From assembly GCA_021805825.1 (NCBI GenBank), contig JAJZEC010000006.1, forward strand, positions 1 through 64,000: 64,000 nucleotides of DNA, in the 5' to 3' direction. Under the pieces are notes generated by a model, which worked only from the letters and a program-made list of their open reading frames with translations, was not told where the DNA came from and ran no database searches. Every line of letters begins with the position of its first letter. Positions within the stretch are counted from its first letter, which is position 1. A program made the position numbers and the translations under genes. Source of the DNA: Pseudomonadota bacterium. GTDB taxonomy: Bacteria; Pseudomonadota; Gammaproteobacteria; Burkholderiales; Burkholderiaceae_C. Positions 24,696 through 33,863 of this stretch are shown piece by piece.

Positions 24696-26207
24696 ATGCT
24701 GGACATCGAGGCCCTGCGGCGGCACCTGCAGGCCCGGCATCGCGGGCGCCCGGTACGCTGCGTGCAGACGCATGTGTCCTGGGTGCTGCTCGACGGCGTC
24801 CATGCGTGGAAGATCAAGAAGCCGGTCGACCTGGGCTTTGTCGATTTCCGCAGCCTGGAGCAGCGCCGCCTCGCCTGCGCGGAGGAACTGCGCCTGAACC
24901 GCCGCCTGGCTCCCGCGCTCTACCTGGACATCGTGCCGGTGCGCGCAGGCGCTGCGGGGCCGCGGCTGGACGGCGACGGCGCGGTCATCGACCATGCGTT
25001 GCGCATGCGCCAGTTCGCCGACGATGCGCTGCTCGGCCGGCGCCTCGACGCCGGCCGGCTGGAGGGCTCCTGCATCGACCGCCTGGCCGCCCGCCTGGGG
25101 GCGTTCCACCAGCAGGCGCCGCGTGCCGCCGCGGATCGCCCCTTCGGCACGCCGCAAGGCATCGAGCAGGCCACCGCGCGGGTGCTCGCCGGACTTGCCG
25201 CCTGCGGCGGCGACCCGCGGCTGGCGGGCCTGGCCGGGTGGTGCCATGCGCAAGCCGCCGCCCTGCGCGCGGCCTTCGTCGCACGCAGGGCGCATGGCTG
25301 GGTGCGGGAAGGCCATGGCGACCTGCACCTGGACAACCTGGTCGACCTCGGCGACGAGGTCACCGCCTTCGACTGCATCGAATTCGACCCGGCGCTGCGC
25401 TGGATCGACGTGCAGTCCGACATCGCCTTTCTGACCATGGACTTGCAGGCGCATGGCCGCGCCGATCTCGCGTGGCGTTTCCTCGACCGCTGGCTCGAGC
25501 GCAGCGGCGACTTCGGCGGCCTCGCGGTGCATCGCTACTACGCGGTCTACCGGGCGCTGGTGCGCGCGCTGGTGGCTGCGCTGCGCCGCGCCGAAGGCCT
25601 GCCGGCGCCGCAGGCCGACTACCTGCGGGTGGCCGAGCGGATCGGCAGCGCGGACGACCCGCGGCTGCTGCTGACCCACGGGCCCTCGGGGTCGGGCAAG
25701 AGTTTCCTCGCCGAGCGCCTGCTCGAGCGCGTGGGGGCCGTGCGCCTGCGCTCGGACGTCGAGCGCAAGCGCCTGTTCGGGCTGCGCGCGGCCGACCCCA
25801 CCACCAGCCTGGGCGAGCGCGCCTATGCCGCGCAGGCCACGCGCCGCACCTATGCCCGGCTGCACGCCGCGGCCGCCGTGGCGCTGCGCGCCGGCTACCC
25901 GGTGATCGTCGACGCCGCAGCGCTCGAGGCCGAGGAGCGTGCGCGTTTCGAGCGGCTCGCGGACAGACTCGGGGTTCCGATGTGCCTGCTCGACTGCCGC
26001 GCCTCGCCGGAGTTGCTGCGCGCGCGGGTGCAGGCGCGGCGCGCGCGCGGCGGTGATGCCTCGGAGGCCGACGCCGCGGTGCTCGAGCGTCAGCTCGCAA
26101 GCATGCGGCCGCTGCTGGCGCGGGAGCGCGCGCGGGCCATCGTCGTCGATACCGGCGCGTCGCCGTCGATCGAGGCGATTGCCGCGCGCTGGCTGGCAGC
26201 GCGCTGA
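24696..26207 (+). CDS. APH-like / AAA P-loop fusion kinase
   Basis: This 503-residue protein joins two domains. The N-terminal ~300 residues resemble the aminoglycoside-phosphotransferase/ecdysteroid-kinase fold: VREGHGDLHLDNLVDL as catalytic loop with HGD, and AFDCIEFDPALRWIDVQSDIAFL as Mg-binding segment. The C-terminal part (about 320-503) is a P-loop kinase of the AAA_33 type, with THGPSGSGKSFLAERLLE as Walker A and IVDAAALE later. The fusion occurs in many proteobacteria, but its substrate is unknown. It follows the SCO gene by 31 bp on the same strand. Confidence 0.8.
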   Translation: MLDIEALRRHLQARHRGRPVRCVQTHVSWVLLDGVHAWKIKKPVDLGFVDFRSLEQRRLACAEELRLNRRLAPALYLDIVPVRAGAAGPRLDGDGAVIDHALRMRQFADDALLGRRLDAGRLEGSCIDRLAARLGAFHQQAPRAAADRPFGTPQGIEQATARVLAGLAACGGDPRLAGLAGWCHAQAAALRAAFVARRAHGWVREGHGDLHLDNLVDLGDEVTAFDCIEFDPALRWIDVQSDIAFLTMDLQAHGRADLAWRFLDRWLERSGDFGGLAVHRYYAVYRALVRALVAALRRAEGLPAPQADYLRVAERIGSADDPRLLLTHGPSGSGKSFLAERLLERVGAVRLRSDVERKRLFGLRAADPTTSLGERAYAAQATRRTYARLHAAAAVALRAGYPVIVDAAALEAEERARFERLADRLGVPMCLLDCRASPELLRARVQARRARGGDASEADAAVLERQLASMRPLLARERARAIVVDTGASPSIEAIAARWLAAR

Positions 26208-26217
26208 AGCCGCCCGC

Positions 26218-26862
26218 TCAAAGCAGGCCGCTGCGCGTCTGCCACAGCAGGCGCAGGCCGAAGCCCGCGATGAGCAGCGCGCTGCATCCCAGCAGCAGCG
26301 GGCGCGCACGGCCGTAGGCGCGGCGCACCGCAGGATGGGTGAACAGGGTGGCGAGTGCGAGGTGCCAGGTGGTCGACAACGCGGCCACTGCGGCCACCGC
26401 GAGCAGGCGCAGTGCCGGCGGGGCGTGGGGGCCGAGCAGGGCGACGAACAGGGTCGAGAAGAATACCAGCGCCTTCGGGTTGCTGAGGTTGGTCAGCAGC
26501 CCGTTGCGGTAGCCCGCGAACAGCGAGTCGGCTGCGCCGCCGCTCGCCGCGCCGGCGTCAGCAGCCGCAGGTTGCCGCGCCTGGCGCCACAGGGAACGCG
26601 CCATGAGCAGCAGGTAGCCGGCGCCGAGCAGCGCCAGCAGGCGCGGCAGCAGCCCGCCGCCGGCGAGCAGCAGGCCGACGCCTGCCGACGCCAGCGCCGC
26701 CAGCAGGGTGCTGCCGCTGGCCACGCCCAGCGCGGTGGCCAGCGCATGGCGCCGCCGGCTGTCCAGGCTGGCGCGACTGACGGCGAGGAAGTTCGGCCCC
26801 GGAATCGCCAGCACGGGGACGTAGACGGCGGCCAGCGCCGCCAGCAGGGTTGCCGGGTGCAT
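26218..26862 (-). CDS. LysE/RhtB-family amino-acid exporter
   Basis: This 214-residue membrane protein has about six hydrophobic helices and LysE/RhtB signatures: IPGPNFLAVSRASL with the GPN motif, GVASGS, and LTNLSNPKALVFFSTLF with the NPK motif. Members export amino acids or homoserine lactones by proton antiport. It converges with the fusion-kinase gene (10 bp between ends) and is divergent from the MFS transporter gene. The substrate is unknown, and no regulator is adjacent. Confidence 0.9.
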   Translation of the reverse strand: MHPATLLAALAAVYVPVLAIPGPNFLAVSRASLDSRRRHALATALGVASGSTLLAALASAGVGLLLAGGGLLPRLLALLGAGYLLLMARSLWRQARQPAAADAGAASGGAADSLFAGYRNGLLTNLSNPKALVFFSTLFVALLGPHAPPALRLLAVAAVAALSTTWHLALATLFTHPAVRRAYGRARPLLLGCSALLIAGFGLRLLWQTRSGLL

Positions 26863-26955
26863 CGTGGGTCAGGGGGCCAGCGCGAAAGGTTGGGAATCGT
26901 TACCATTTTAGGGTTGTCCCGAGGCGCGCCGGCTGGCCCCGCGCGCGCGCCACCC

Positions 26956-28260
26956 ATGGATGCGCATTCCCAGCCCCCTTCCCCCCATTCCTTGTCCCAG
27001 GCAGGCTGGCTGCAGCGCACCTTCGGTTCGCTGCGCGGTCACAACTTCCGCATCTGGGCCGTCGGAATGCTGGTGTCGAGCATCGGCACCTGGATGCAGC
27101 GCATCGCCCAGGACTGGCTGGTGCTGGCCGAGCTGACACACCACAGCGGCGCCGCGGTCGGCATCGTGATGTCCCTGCAGTTCGGCCCGCCGATCCTGCT
27201 CATGCCCCTGGCCGGAATGGCCGCCGATCGCTGGGATCGCCGCCGGCTGCTGGTGTGCACCCAGTCGGCCATGGCCCTGCTGGCGCTGGGGCTCGGCGCG
27301 CTGACCCTGGCCGGGCAGGTGTCGTTGTGGCAAGTCTATGTCTTTGCCGGGTTGCTGGGCTGCGTGGCGTCGTTCGACGCCCCGGCGCGCCAGACCTTCG
27401 TCGCCGAACTCGTCGGCGACGCCAGCCTGCCCAACGCGGTGGCCCTCAATTCGACCCTGTTCAACGCGGCGCGGCTGATCGGGCCGGCAGTGGCCGGGAT
27501 GATGATCGCCGCGGTCGGCAGCGGCTGGGTGTTCGTGGTCAATGCCCTGTCCTATGGCGGGGTGATCTGCGCGCTGCTGGCCATGCGCGTGCAGGAACTG
27601 CAGCCGGTGCCCCGCGCCCCGGCCGGCTCGACCGGGATGCTGGAGGGCTTGCGCTACCTGCGTGGCCGCCCGGAGCTCGTCGTCGCGCTGAGCATGCTGT
27701 TCCTGGTCGGCACCTACGGGCTGAATTTTCCGATCTTCATCGCCACCATGGCGGTTCGCGCCTTCGCCGGCGGCCCCGGGCTGTACGGCTTGCTGAGCTC
27801 GGCGATGGCGGCCGGCGCGGTGGCCGGTGCCTTGCTGGTGGCCGGTCGCAGGCGACCGCATCTGGTCTCGCTGCGGCTGAGCGCGCTGGCCTTCGGCGTG
27901 GTGTGCGCGGTGGCGGCGCTGATGCCCGGGCCCTGGACCTTCGGCGCATGCCTGGCCGTGCTGGGCGGGCTGGCGCAGGCTTTCACGACCTCGACCAACA
28001 GTCTCGTGCAGTTGGCCACCACGGCTGCGATGCGCGGCCGCGTGATGGCCATCTACATGGCCATCTTCCTGGGCTGCACGCCGCTGGGCGCGCCGCTCGT
28101 CGGCTGGGTCGCCGATGCCTTCGGACCGCGCTGGGCGATGGCCGTCGGGGCGGCCTCGGGCTTCGCCGCCGGGCTGCTTGCCACCTGGTACCTGCGCCGG
28201 GTCAAGGGGCGCCCGACGGGGCCGCGGCCTGCCGGTGCCGACGGCGCCTGCCCATCCTGA
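26956..28260 (+). CDS. MFS transporter, MFS_3 (EntS-like) family
   Basis: This 434-residue protein is started at ATG 26956. It has 12 predicted helices and the MFS_3 pattern: NFRIWAVGMLVSSIGTWMQRIAQDWLVLAEL in helix 1-2, PLAGMAADRWDRRRLL as loop 2-3 motif A, and DAPARQTFVAELVG mid-protein. The family includes the enterobactin exporter EntS, but most members have no assigned substrate. A basic, proline-rich tail ends the protein. No siderophore genes lie nearby, so the substrate is left open. It shares a 93-bp intergenic region with the LysE-type gene. Confidence 0.88.
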   Translation: MDAHSQPPSPHSLSQAGWLQRTFGSLRGHNFRIWAVGMLVSSIGTWMQRIAQDWLVLAELTHHSGAAVGIVMSLQFGPPILLMPLAGMAADRWDRRRLLVCTQSAMALLALGLGALTLAGQVSLWQVYVFAGLLGCVASFDAPARQTFVAELVGDASLPNAVALNSTLFNAARLIGPAVAGMMIAAVGSGWVFVVNALSYGGVICALLAMRVQELQPVPRAPAGSTGMLEGLRYLRGRPELVVALSMLFLVGTYGLNFPIFIATMAVRAFAGGPGLYGLLSSAMAAGAVAGALLVAGRRRPHLVSLRLSALAFGVVCAVAALMPGPWTFGACLAVLGGLAQAFTTSTNSLVQLATTAAMRGRVMAIYMAIFLGCTPLGAPLVGWVADAFGPRWAMAVGAASGFAAGLLATWYLRRVKGRPTGPRPAGADGACPS

Positions 28261-28295
28261 CTTCGGGGGCGCGAGCGCGCTGGCAGAATCACGGC

Positions 28296-29912
28296 ATGGA
28301 CACCGCGTCGCCGCCCTCCCCCACCGAGGCCGAGGATCGCAAGCTGCAACGCCGCCTGGGCTTCTGGTCGCTGCTGGCCGCGGGCGTCGGCAGCGTGATC
28401 GGCTCGGGCTGGCTGTACGCGGCCATGTACGCGGCCAAGGCCGCGGGGCCGGCCTCGCTGCTGTCGTGGGTCGTCGGCGGCGTGCTGATGCTGCTGGTGG
28501 CGCTGGTGTATGCGGAACTGGGCATGGCGCAGCCCGAATCCGGCGGGCTGGTGCGCTATCCGCTGTATTCCCACGGGCGTCTGGCGGCCACCGTGATCGG
28601 CCTGGCGATGTGGCTGAGCTACGTCGGCAACCCGCCGACCGAGGCCGCCGGCGTGGTGCAGTACGCCGCCACCTGGCTGCCCGGCGTCTTCGATGCCGCC
28701 ACCGGGTCGCTGACCCCGGCGGGAATCGGCCTGGCGGTGCTGCTGATGGCCGGCTTCGTGCTGCTGAACTACTACGGCGTCGTCTGGTTCGCGCGCGCGA
28801 ACAACGCCATCACCGCCTTCAAGGTGCTGGTTCCGCTGGCCACCGTGGTGCTGCTGCTGCTCAGCGGCTTCGACCATCGCGCGGGTGCGCAGGGCATGAC
28901 GAACTGGGTGGCGCACGGAGGTTTCGCGCCGATGGGCTACCCGGCTGCGCTCGGTGCGGTGGCTTCCGCCGGCCTGATCTTCGCGTACACCGGCTTCCGG
29001 AACATCGTCGAGCTCTCCGGGGAGGCCGCTCATCCGAGAAGGGACATCCCGCGCGCCCTGGTGGCCACCATCCTGCTGAGCATTCTGCTGTACCTCGCGC
29101 TGCAGAGCGCCTTCGTGGTCGCCCTGCCGGCCGCGCTGCTGCATGCGGGCTGGCAGGGACTGAACCTGAAGTCGCCATTCGCCGACCTTGCGCAACTGCT
29201 CGGGCTGAGCTGGCTGTACTGGCTCCTGATGGCCGATGCGATGGTCTCTCCATCGGGATCGGCCATCGTGTTCACCTCGGCCAATGCGCGCAACCTGTTC
29301 GGAGTCGCGAAGAACGGCTTGCTGCCCGCGGCGCTGATGCAGGTGCATCCGGCGTCGGGCGTCCCGCGCCGCGCCCTGCTGCTGAACCTGCTGATCGGAG
29401 TGGCCTTCCTGCTGCCGCTGCCGAGCTGGCATGCGATCGTGCGCCCGCTGAGCGCGCTGATCGTGTTCACCTTCTCGATCGGCGCGGTCAGCCTGCCGGT
29501 GTTCCGCGCATCCGGGCGCACGGCAACCGGTGCACGGCTGCGCGGCATGCGACTGATCGCCCCGCTGGCCTTCGTCATCAGTTCGCTGGTGATCTACTGG
29601 GCTGGCTGGAAGGTGCTGGCGCCCACCGTGCCGGTGATGCTGCTGGCGCTGCTGTGGTACCTGCTGCAGGGTGCGCGCACCGCGCGCCGCGGCCTGCGCG
29701 GGTGGTTCGACGCGGCCGACTGGCGGGCCGGCAGCTGGCTGCTGGTCTATGTGGCCCTGCTGTACGCCCTGGCCTGGCTGGGCAGCGCCGACGGCGGCCA
29801 CCGTTTTGGCCTGGGCCTGGGCAGCGTGCTGACGACCCTGGTGTCGCTGGGCTGCTACCGTTGGGGGGTGCGTGCCGGCATGCGGCATGTGGGAATCCGC
29901 GCGTCGGCCTGA
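28296..29912 (+). CDS. APC-family amino-acid permease
   Basis: This 538-residue protein is started at ATG 28296. It has 12-14 hydrophobic helices and the APC core: SLLAAGVGSVIGSGWLYAAMYAAK in helix 1 (unwound glycine motif) and FAYTGFRNIVELSGEAAHPRRDIP at the helix 6-7 loop, where glutamate-rich loops are conserved. The C-terminal extension is longer than the AA_permease_2 norm and includes two extra hydrophobic stretches. The substrate could be an amino acid or polyamine. It follows the MFS gene by 35 bp on the same strand, but a shared operon is not evident. Confidence 0.87.
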   Translation: MDTASPPSPTEAEDRKLQRRLGFWSLLAAGVGSVIGSGWLYAAMYAAKAAGPASLLSWVVGGVLMLLVALVYAELGMAQPESGGLVRYPLYSHGRLAATVIGLAMWLSYVGNPPTEAAGVVQYAATWLPGVFDAATGSLTPAGIGLAVLLMAGFVLLNYYGVVWFARANNAITAFKVLVPLATVVLLLLSGFDHRAGAQGMTNWVAHGGFAPMGYPAALGAVASAGLIFAYTGFRNIVELSGEAAHPRRDIPRALVATILLSILLYLALQSAFVVALPAALLHAGWQGLNLKSPFADLAQLLGLSWLYWLLMADAMVSPSGSAIVFTSANARNLFGVAKNGLLPAALMQVHPASGVPRRALLLNLLIGVAFLLPLPSWHAIVRPLSALIVFTFSIGAVSLPVFRASGRTATGARLRGMRLIAPLAFVISSLVIYWAGWKVLAPTVPVMLLALLWYLLQGARTARRGLRGWFDAADWRAGSWLLVYVALLYALAWLGSADGGHRFGLGLGSVLTTLVSLGCYRWGVRAGMRHVGIRASA

Positions 29913-29970
29913 ACTGGACAGGACACTAGACTGTCGGCCGGAACGTCCCACCAGACAGCCGAGTCGCCCG

Positions 29971-31098
29971 ATGCCGCCTTCGAAGCCTAGCCCCGCCAAG
30001 CCCAACATCAATGTGCCGCTGTTCTGGCCAGCCCTGATGGCGGCCGAGATGGCCCGAGAGGGGCTGGATCTGGCGGTGCGCAACGTGCGTTTCCTCGAGG
30101 AGGAAGCCAGGCTGCACGGAGGCATCAAGCCGCGCCTGGCCACGGCCCACACGGTGGCGCTGAAGCTGCGCACCCTCAGCCTCTGCGATTACTCCGCCGA
30201 GGGCGCGACGGGCCTGCCCACGCTGGTGGTCGCGCCCTATGCCGGCCACACCTCGATGATCGCCGACTACCACGCCGGGCAGAGCCTGATGCAGACCCTG
30301 CGCGCAGCCGGGGTGCGCCGGCTGCTGCTGACCGACTGGCACAGCGCGACCCCGGACATGAAGGATTTCGACGTCGACCAGTACCTGGCCGAGCTCCTGG
30401 GCTGCATCGACGATCTCGGCGGGCGTGTCTGCCTGGTCGGCCTGTGCCAGGGCGGCTGGATGTCGGCGATGCTGGCCGCGCGCTACCCGCAGAAGGTGCA
30501 GGCTCTCGTCCTGGCGGGCTCGCCGATCGACACCCAGGCTGGTGATGGGCCGCTGGTGCGCATGGTGCATGAGAGCCCGATGAGCTTCTACGAGGAGCTG
30601 GTGGCTACCGGCGGTGGGCTGATGCCCGGGCGTTACATGCTCGCCGGCTGGAAGAACATGCATCCGGAGCAGCATTATGTGCAGGAGCACATCGACCTCT
30701 ACGAGCACATCGACGACCCGGCATGGCTGCACAAGGCCGAGGCCTTCGACCGCTGGTACGAGAATCCGCTGGATCTGCCGGGGCGGTGGTATCTGCAGGT
30801 GATCGACGAACTGTTCAAGCACAACAAGCTGGCCCATGGGCGCTTTGTCGGCCTGGGTCGCAAGCTGCAGCTGGCTGCGGTGGAGTGCCCGTTGTACCTG
30901 CTGGCCGGGGAATCCGACGACATCACCGGCCGCGATCAGGTATTCGCCGCCGAAGGGTTGATGCGTGCACGCACGGTGGAAAAGAAGGTGGTTCCTGGCG
31001 GCCACGTCGGGCTGTTCATGGGAGCGCGCACGCTGGGCCAGACCTGGCCGGGAATCGGCGCCTGGCTGTGCGCGCAGGGCGCAGGCAGCGCGGCCTGA
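29971..31098 (+). CDS. PHA-synthase-like alpha/beta hydrolase with Cys nucleophile
   Basis: This 375-residue protein is started at ATG 29971. The lipase-like box is VGLCQGGWMSAM with cysteine (C159), as in class III polyhydroxyalkanoate synthases (GICQGG). An Asp in GESDDITG (about 316-317) and a His in PGGHVGLFMG (H345) complete a Cys-Asp-His triad with spacing close to that of PhaC. Other PhaC-like segments are LLTDWHSATPDMKDFDVDQYLAEL and QALVLAGSPID. The N-terminal ~70 residues differ from known PhaC, and no phaE, phaA, phaB or phasin gene is near. It could be a divergent PHA synthase, a thiolytic depolymerase or an acyltransferase. Confidence 0.75.
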   Translation: MPPSKPSPAKPNINVPLFWPALMAAEMAREGLDLAVRNVRFLEEEARLHGGIKPRLATAHTVALKLRTLSLCDYSAEGATGLPTLVVAPYAGHTSMIADYHAGQSLMQTLRAAGVRRLLLTDWHSATPDMKDFDVDQYLAELLGCIDDLGGRVCLVGLCQGGWMSAMLAARYPQKVQALVLAGSPIDTQAGDGPLVRMVHESPMSFYEELVATGGGLMPGRYMLAGWKNMHPEQHYVQEHIDLYEHIDDPAWLHKAEAFDRWYENPLDLPGRWYLQVIDELFKHNKLAHGRFVGLGRKLQLAAVECPLYLLAGESDDITGRDQVFAAEGLMRARTVEKKVVPGGHVGLFMGARTLGQTWPGIGAWLCAQGAGSAA

Positions 31099-31136
31099 GG
31101 CGCCGCTCGCCGATCGGCACGGTTCCCCCCGGATGG

Positions 31137-31460
31137 TCAGCGCCCGCCCGTGCCGCGGCGCCGCGGCGTGGCCTTGTCCCGCGCGGCCGGTGGATCGGCA
31201 TCGTCGTCGGCCAGCCGCGGCTCGCGTACCGGGAAGGTTCCCTCGGGGGTCACCGCCAGGGGGTCGCTGGCCGGGAAGGACTCGATCAGCGCATGGTCGA
31301 GCAGCTCCTCGATGCGCCGGTTGCGCGCCAGCAGTTCGCGTTCGTAGCGCATGCGCTGCGCGCGCGCCTGCGGGTCGGGCGCCGGGCGGCTCTCGCGCTT
31401 GGCGCTTTCGGCGGCTTCCTGTTCGCGCATCGGACGCGAAGGGTCGGCGTGGTGGTGCAT
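31137..31460 (-). CDS. Small conserved hypothetical with ESFPASDP motif
   Basis: This 107-residue protein is started at ATG 31460 (MHHHADPSRP). The frame is open further upstream, but the His-rich start looks natural. It is charged and probably soluble. The central region, RIEELLDHALIESFPASDPLAVTPEG, contains the ESFPASDP motif found in many short proteobacterial proteins of unknown function. The C-terminus is basic and rich in Arg/Ala/Asp. It converges with the PhaC-like gene and is divergent from the amidotransferase gene. Confidence 0.7.
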   Translation of the reverse strand: MHHHADPSRPMREQEAAESAKRESRPAPDPQARAQRMRYERELLARNRRIEELLDHALIESFPASDPLAVTPEGTFPVREPRLADDDADPPAARDKATPRRRGTGGR

Positions 31461-31594
31461 GGCGCATGCCCTCGATGATTCGTGGCCGGACGGACGCAAG
31501 CGCCGCCGCACCTGCACACGCGGCTCTGCGATCCTGCGGCCCACTCTACGCGGGGCGGCAGGCTGGTGCCGGCGCAGCGCATGTCCCCGCATCG

Positions 31595-31611
31595 CACAAA
31601 TCGCCTTTGTG
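31595..31611. promoter_or_regulatory. Inverted repeat in a divergent promoter region
   Basis: CACAAA, TCGCC, TTTGTG form a perfect 6-bp inverted repeat with a 5-base spacer. It lies in the 267-bp gap between the ESFPASDP-protein gene and the class II amidotransferase gene. It is a candidate operator only; nothing else was recognised in this gap. Confidence 0.3.
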
Positions 31612-31727
31612 GCAGATGGTTACAAGAACCAGGGATGGCCGAGATGTTCCGCCGCGCAGCCGCTGCTAGGCTCGGACGACGCGTAGGCGCGGCGTCCGGC
31701 GCGCCGCGCCGTTCGCAGGAGGCGCCC

Positions 31728-32558
31728 ATGTGCGAGTTGTTCGCGGTCAGCAGTTCGCGCCCGGCCCGGGTGCGGCTGCGTTTTGCCGAGTTCGCCACCC
31801 ACGGCGCCCCGTTGCAGGCCGGCACGGGATTCGCCGGGAACCCCGATGGCTGGGGCGCGGCCTTTTTCGACGGCGTCGATGCGCATGTGCTGCGCGAGCC
31901 GGTTCCCGCGGTGCGCAGCGTGTTCGCGCGCGTGCTCGAGGATCATGATTTCCACAGCCCCCTGGTGCTCGCGCATGTGCGCCGCGCATCCCGGGGCCCG
32001 GTGTCGCTGGCCAATACCCAGCCCTTTGCGCGCGAACTCGGAGCGCGTGTGCATGTGTTCGCCCACAACGGCGATCTGCCGGGCATCGAGGCGCAGGCCC
32101 CGGGGCGCGGCGACGCCTCGGCGCCCGCGCGCCCGGTCGGCCAGACCGATTCCGAGGCGGCGTTCTGCGAACTCCTGCGCATGCTGCAACCGCTGTGGGT
32201 CGATCCCGCCGCGGCGCCCAGCGCGCAGGCCAGGCTGCAGGTGGTGCGGGAGTTCGCGGGACGCATGCGCGAGCTCGGGCCGGCGAATTTCCTCTACACC
32301 GACGGTGAATGCCTGTTCGCGCATGCCGATCGCAGGCGCCACGGCGACGGCGTGATCCGCGAACCCGGCCTGCACCTGCTGCTGCGCGCCGCGGCTACCG
32401 AGCATGCGCACGACGTGCCGGGCATGCAGCTGCGCGCGGGGCACCGGGAGGCGCATCCGGTGGCCATGCTGGCCAGCGTGCCGCTGGGCTCCGGGCCGTG
32501 GCAGGCGCTGCCGCGCGGCACGGTCGTGGGCCTGACGGCCGGTGCGCGCTTCGCCTGA
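31728..32558 (+). CDS. Class II glutamine amidotransferase (YafJ-like)
   Basis: This 276-residue protein is started at ATG 31728 so that the nucleophilic cysteine is residue 2 (MCELFAVSSS), which Ntn-type amidotransferases need at the mature N-terminus. Family motifs are GNPDGWGAAFFDG, LVLAHVRRASRGPVSLANTQPF, the NGDL loop in VFAHNGDLPG, and GQTDSEAAFCELL. YafJ-type proteins carry only the glutaminase domain, and the ammonia acceptor and biological partner are unknown. It is probably monocistronic. Downstream there is an AT-rich 215-bp gap (around 32630-32700) that may hold the promoter of the diguanylate cyclase. Confidence 0.88.
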   Translation: MCELFAVSSSRPARVRLRFAEFATHGAPLQAGTGFAGNPDGWGAAFFDGVDAHVLREPVPAVRSVFARVLEDHDFHSPLVLAHVRRASRGPVSLANTQPFARELGARVHVFAHNGDLPGIEAQAPGRGDASAPARPVGQTDSEAAFCELLRMLQPLWVDPAAAPSAQARLQVVREFAGRMRELGPANFLYTDGECLFAHADRRRHGDGVIREPGLHLLLRAAATEHAHDVPGMQLRAGHREAHPVAMLASVPLGSGPWQALPRGTVVGLTAGARFA

Positions 32559-32773
32559 GGGCGCGCGCGCGACGCCCCGGCGGCCGCGGGGGATCGCCTC
32601 CGCTCGAGTCGAACCCCTGTTCGCGGGATGCTTTATTTCAAAAGAACATTAACATTTTGGATACAACATCTTGATTTGAAGAACGATTTAGCTTCCGGTT
32701 CCCATGGAACCGAGCGCCCGCCGCGGCTCCGCGGCGGGCTCATGCCTTTCGCGACCCCTCGATACGCCCCGCC

Positions 32774-33832
32774 ATGTCAGCCAGTGCCTTGAGTACCCAA
32801 CACACCGTCGAGCAAGCCAGGGAACTGGCCTTGCGCGCGGTGGATTTCCTGCTGGAACATCAGGTTCCGCCGATTCCGCTGAGCTATGGGGTGGCCTACG
32901 AATACCTCAGCGGAGGCAGCCCCGATCTGTGCAAGACCCTGGACGAATACCTGCAGAGCGGCCGCACGATTGATGCCTTCGTGCTGCGGGATCTGCACGA
33001 GCGCCACCTGGCGGTCGATCGCTCGACCCCGCTGAGCAGCATGGGCAACGACCTGCAGTTGCTGCTCGGGGAACTCACCCACAACATCGAGGAAGCCGGG
33101 CGCGGAGCCGAGGAGTTCGGGCTCGCGCTGGACAATACCCTGGGGCACCTGGGCAGCGAGCACGATGCGCATTCCCTGCGGGAGATCGCCTCGGGGATGC
33201 TGGCAGCCACGCAGAAGGCGCGGCAGCGCAACGAACACCTGCAGGAGCGCCTGCAATTGACGATGGCGGAAAGCGAGAGGCTGAAGGTCGAACTCGAGCG
33301 CCATCGCCGGGAAGCCCTGATCGATCCGCTGACCGGGCTGTGGAACCGACGCGCGATGGACAGCGAGCTCGATGAACTGATGGCCGTCGAGCCCGATGCG
33401 CCGCTGAGCGTGCTGATGCTGGACATCGACCATTTCAAGCGCATCAACGACACCCACGGCCACGCGCTGGGCGATGCCGTGCTGCGCCATGTCGCCGAGG
33501 CCATCCGCAAGTGCCTGCGGGGCAACGACCAGGCGGTGCGCTATGGCGGCGAGGAGTTCCTGGTGCTGCTGCCGCGCACGAGCCTGGTGGAGGCGGCCCA
33601 GGTGGCCGAGAGCATCCGCGCCCGCGTCGCCGCCCTGCGGCTGCGCCGCCGCAGCGACAACCTGGTGCTCGAACCGTTCACCGTCTCCCTCGGCGTGGCC
33701 AGCCGCAAGCCTGGAGACACCCGCGACACCTTGCTGCGTCGCACCGACCGCGCGCTGTACCGCTCGAAGGACAACGGGCGCAACCGCGTGAGCCTGGACG
33801 CCGAGATCGGCCTGCAGGCCGGTCTGGCCTGA
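32774..33832 (+). CDS. Diguanylate cyclase (GGDEF)
   Basis: This 352-residue soluble protein has no membrane helices. Residues 1-150 form a helical N-terminal region (LRAVDFLLEHQVPPIPLSYGVAYEYLSG). A likely coiled coil (about 145-180) leads to the GGDEF domain (about 180-345) with the active motif RYGGEEF (258-262). An RxxD inhibitory site (R249-D252) lies five residues before it, as in product-inhibited cyclases. The protein should synthesise c-di-GMP from two GTP. It converges with the emrB-like gene. Confidence 0.92.
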   Translation: MSASALSTQHTVEQARELALRAVDFLLEHQVPPIPLSYGVAYEYLSGGSPDLCKTLDEYLQSGRTIDAFVLRDLHERHLAVDRSTPLSSMGNDLQLLLGELTHNIEEAGRGAEEFGLALDNTLGHLGSEHDAHSLREIASGMLAATQKARQRNEHLQERLQLTMAESERLKVELERHRREALIDPLTGLWNRRAMDSELDELMAVEPDAPLSVLMLDIDHFKRINDTHGHALGDAVLRHVAEAIRKCLRGNDQAVRYGGEEFLVLLPRTSLVEAAQVAESIRARVAALRLRRRSDNLVLEPFTVSLGVASRKPGDTRDTLLRRTDRALYRSKDNGRNRVSLDAEIGLQAGLA

Positions 33833-33863
33833 GGCTCTCGCCGGCGCCCGGGCCGCGCACCGC

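Noticed and set aside
32630-32700. AT-rich patch before the diguanylate cyclase as an insertion or mobile remnant
   Set aside because: It is a short, single AT-rich stretch without repeats or ORFs and is more simply the promoter region.
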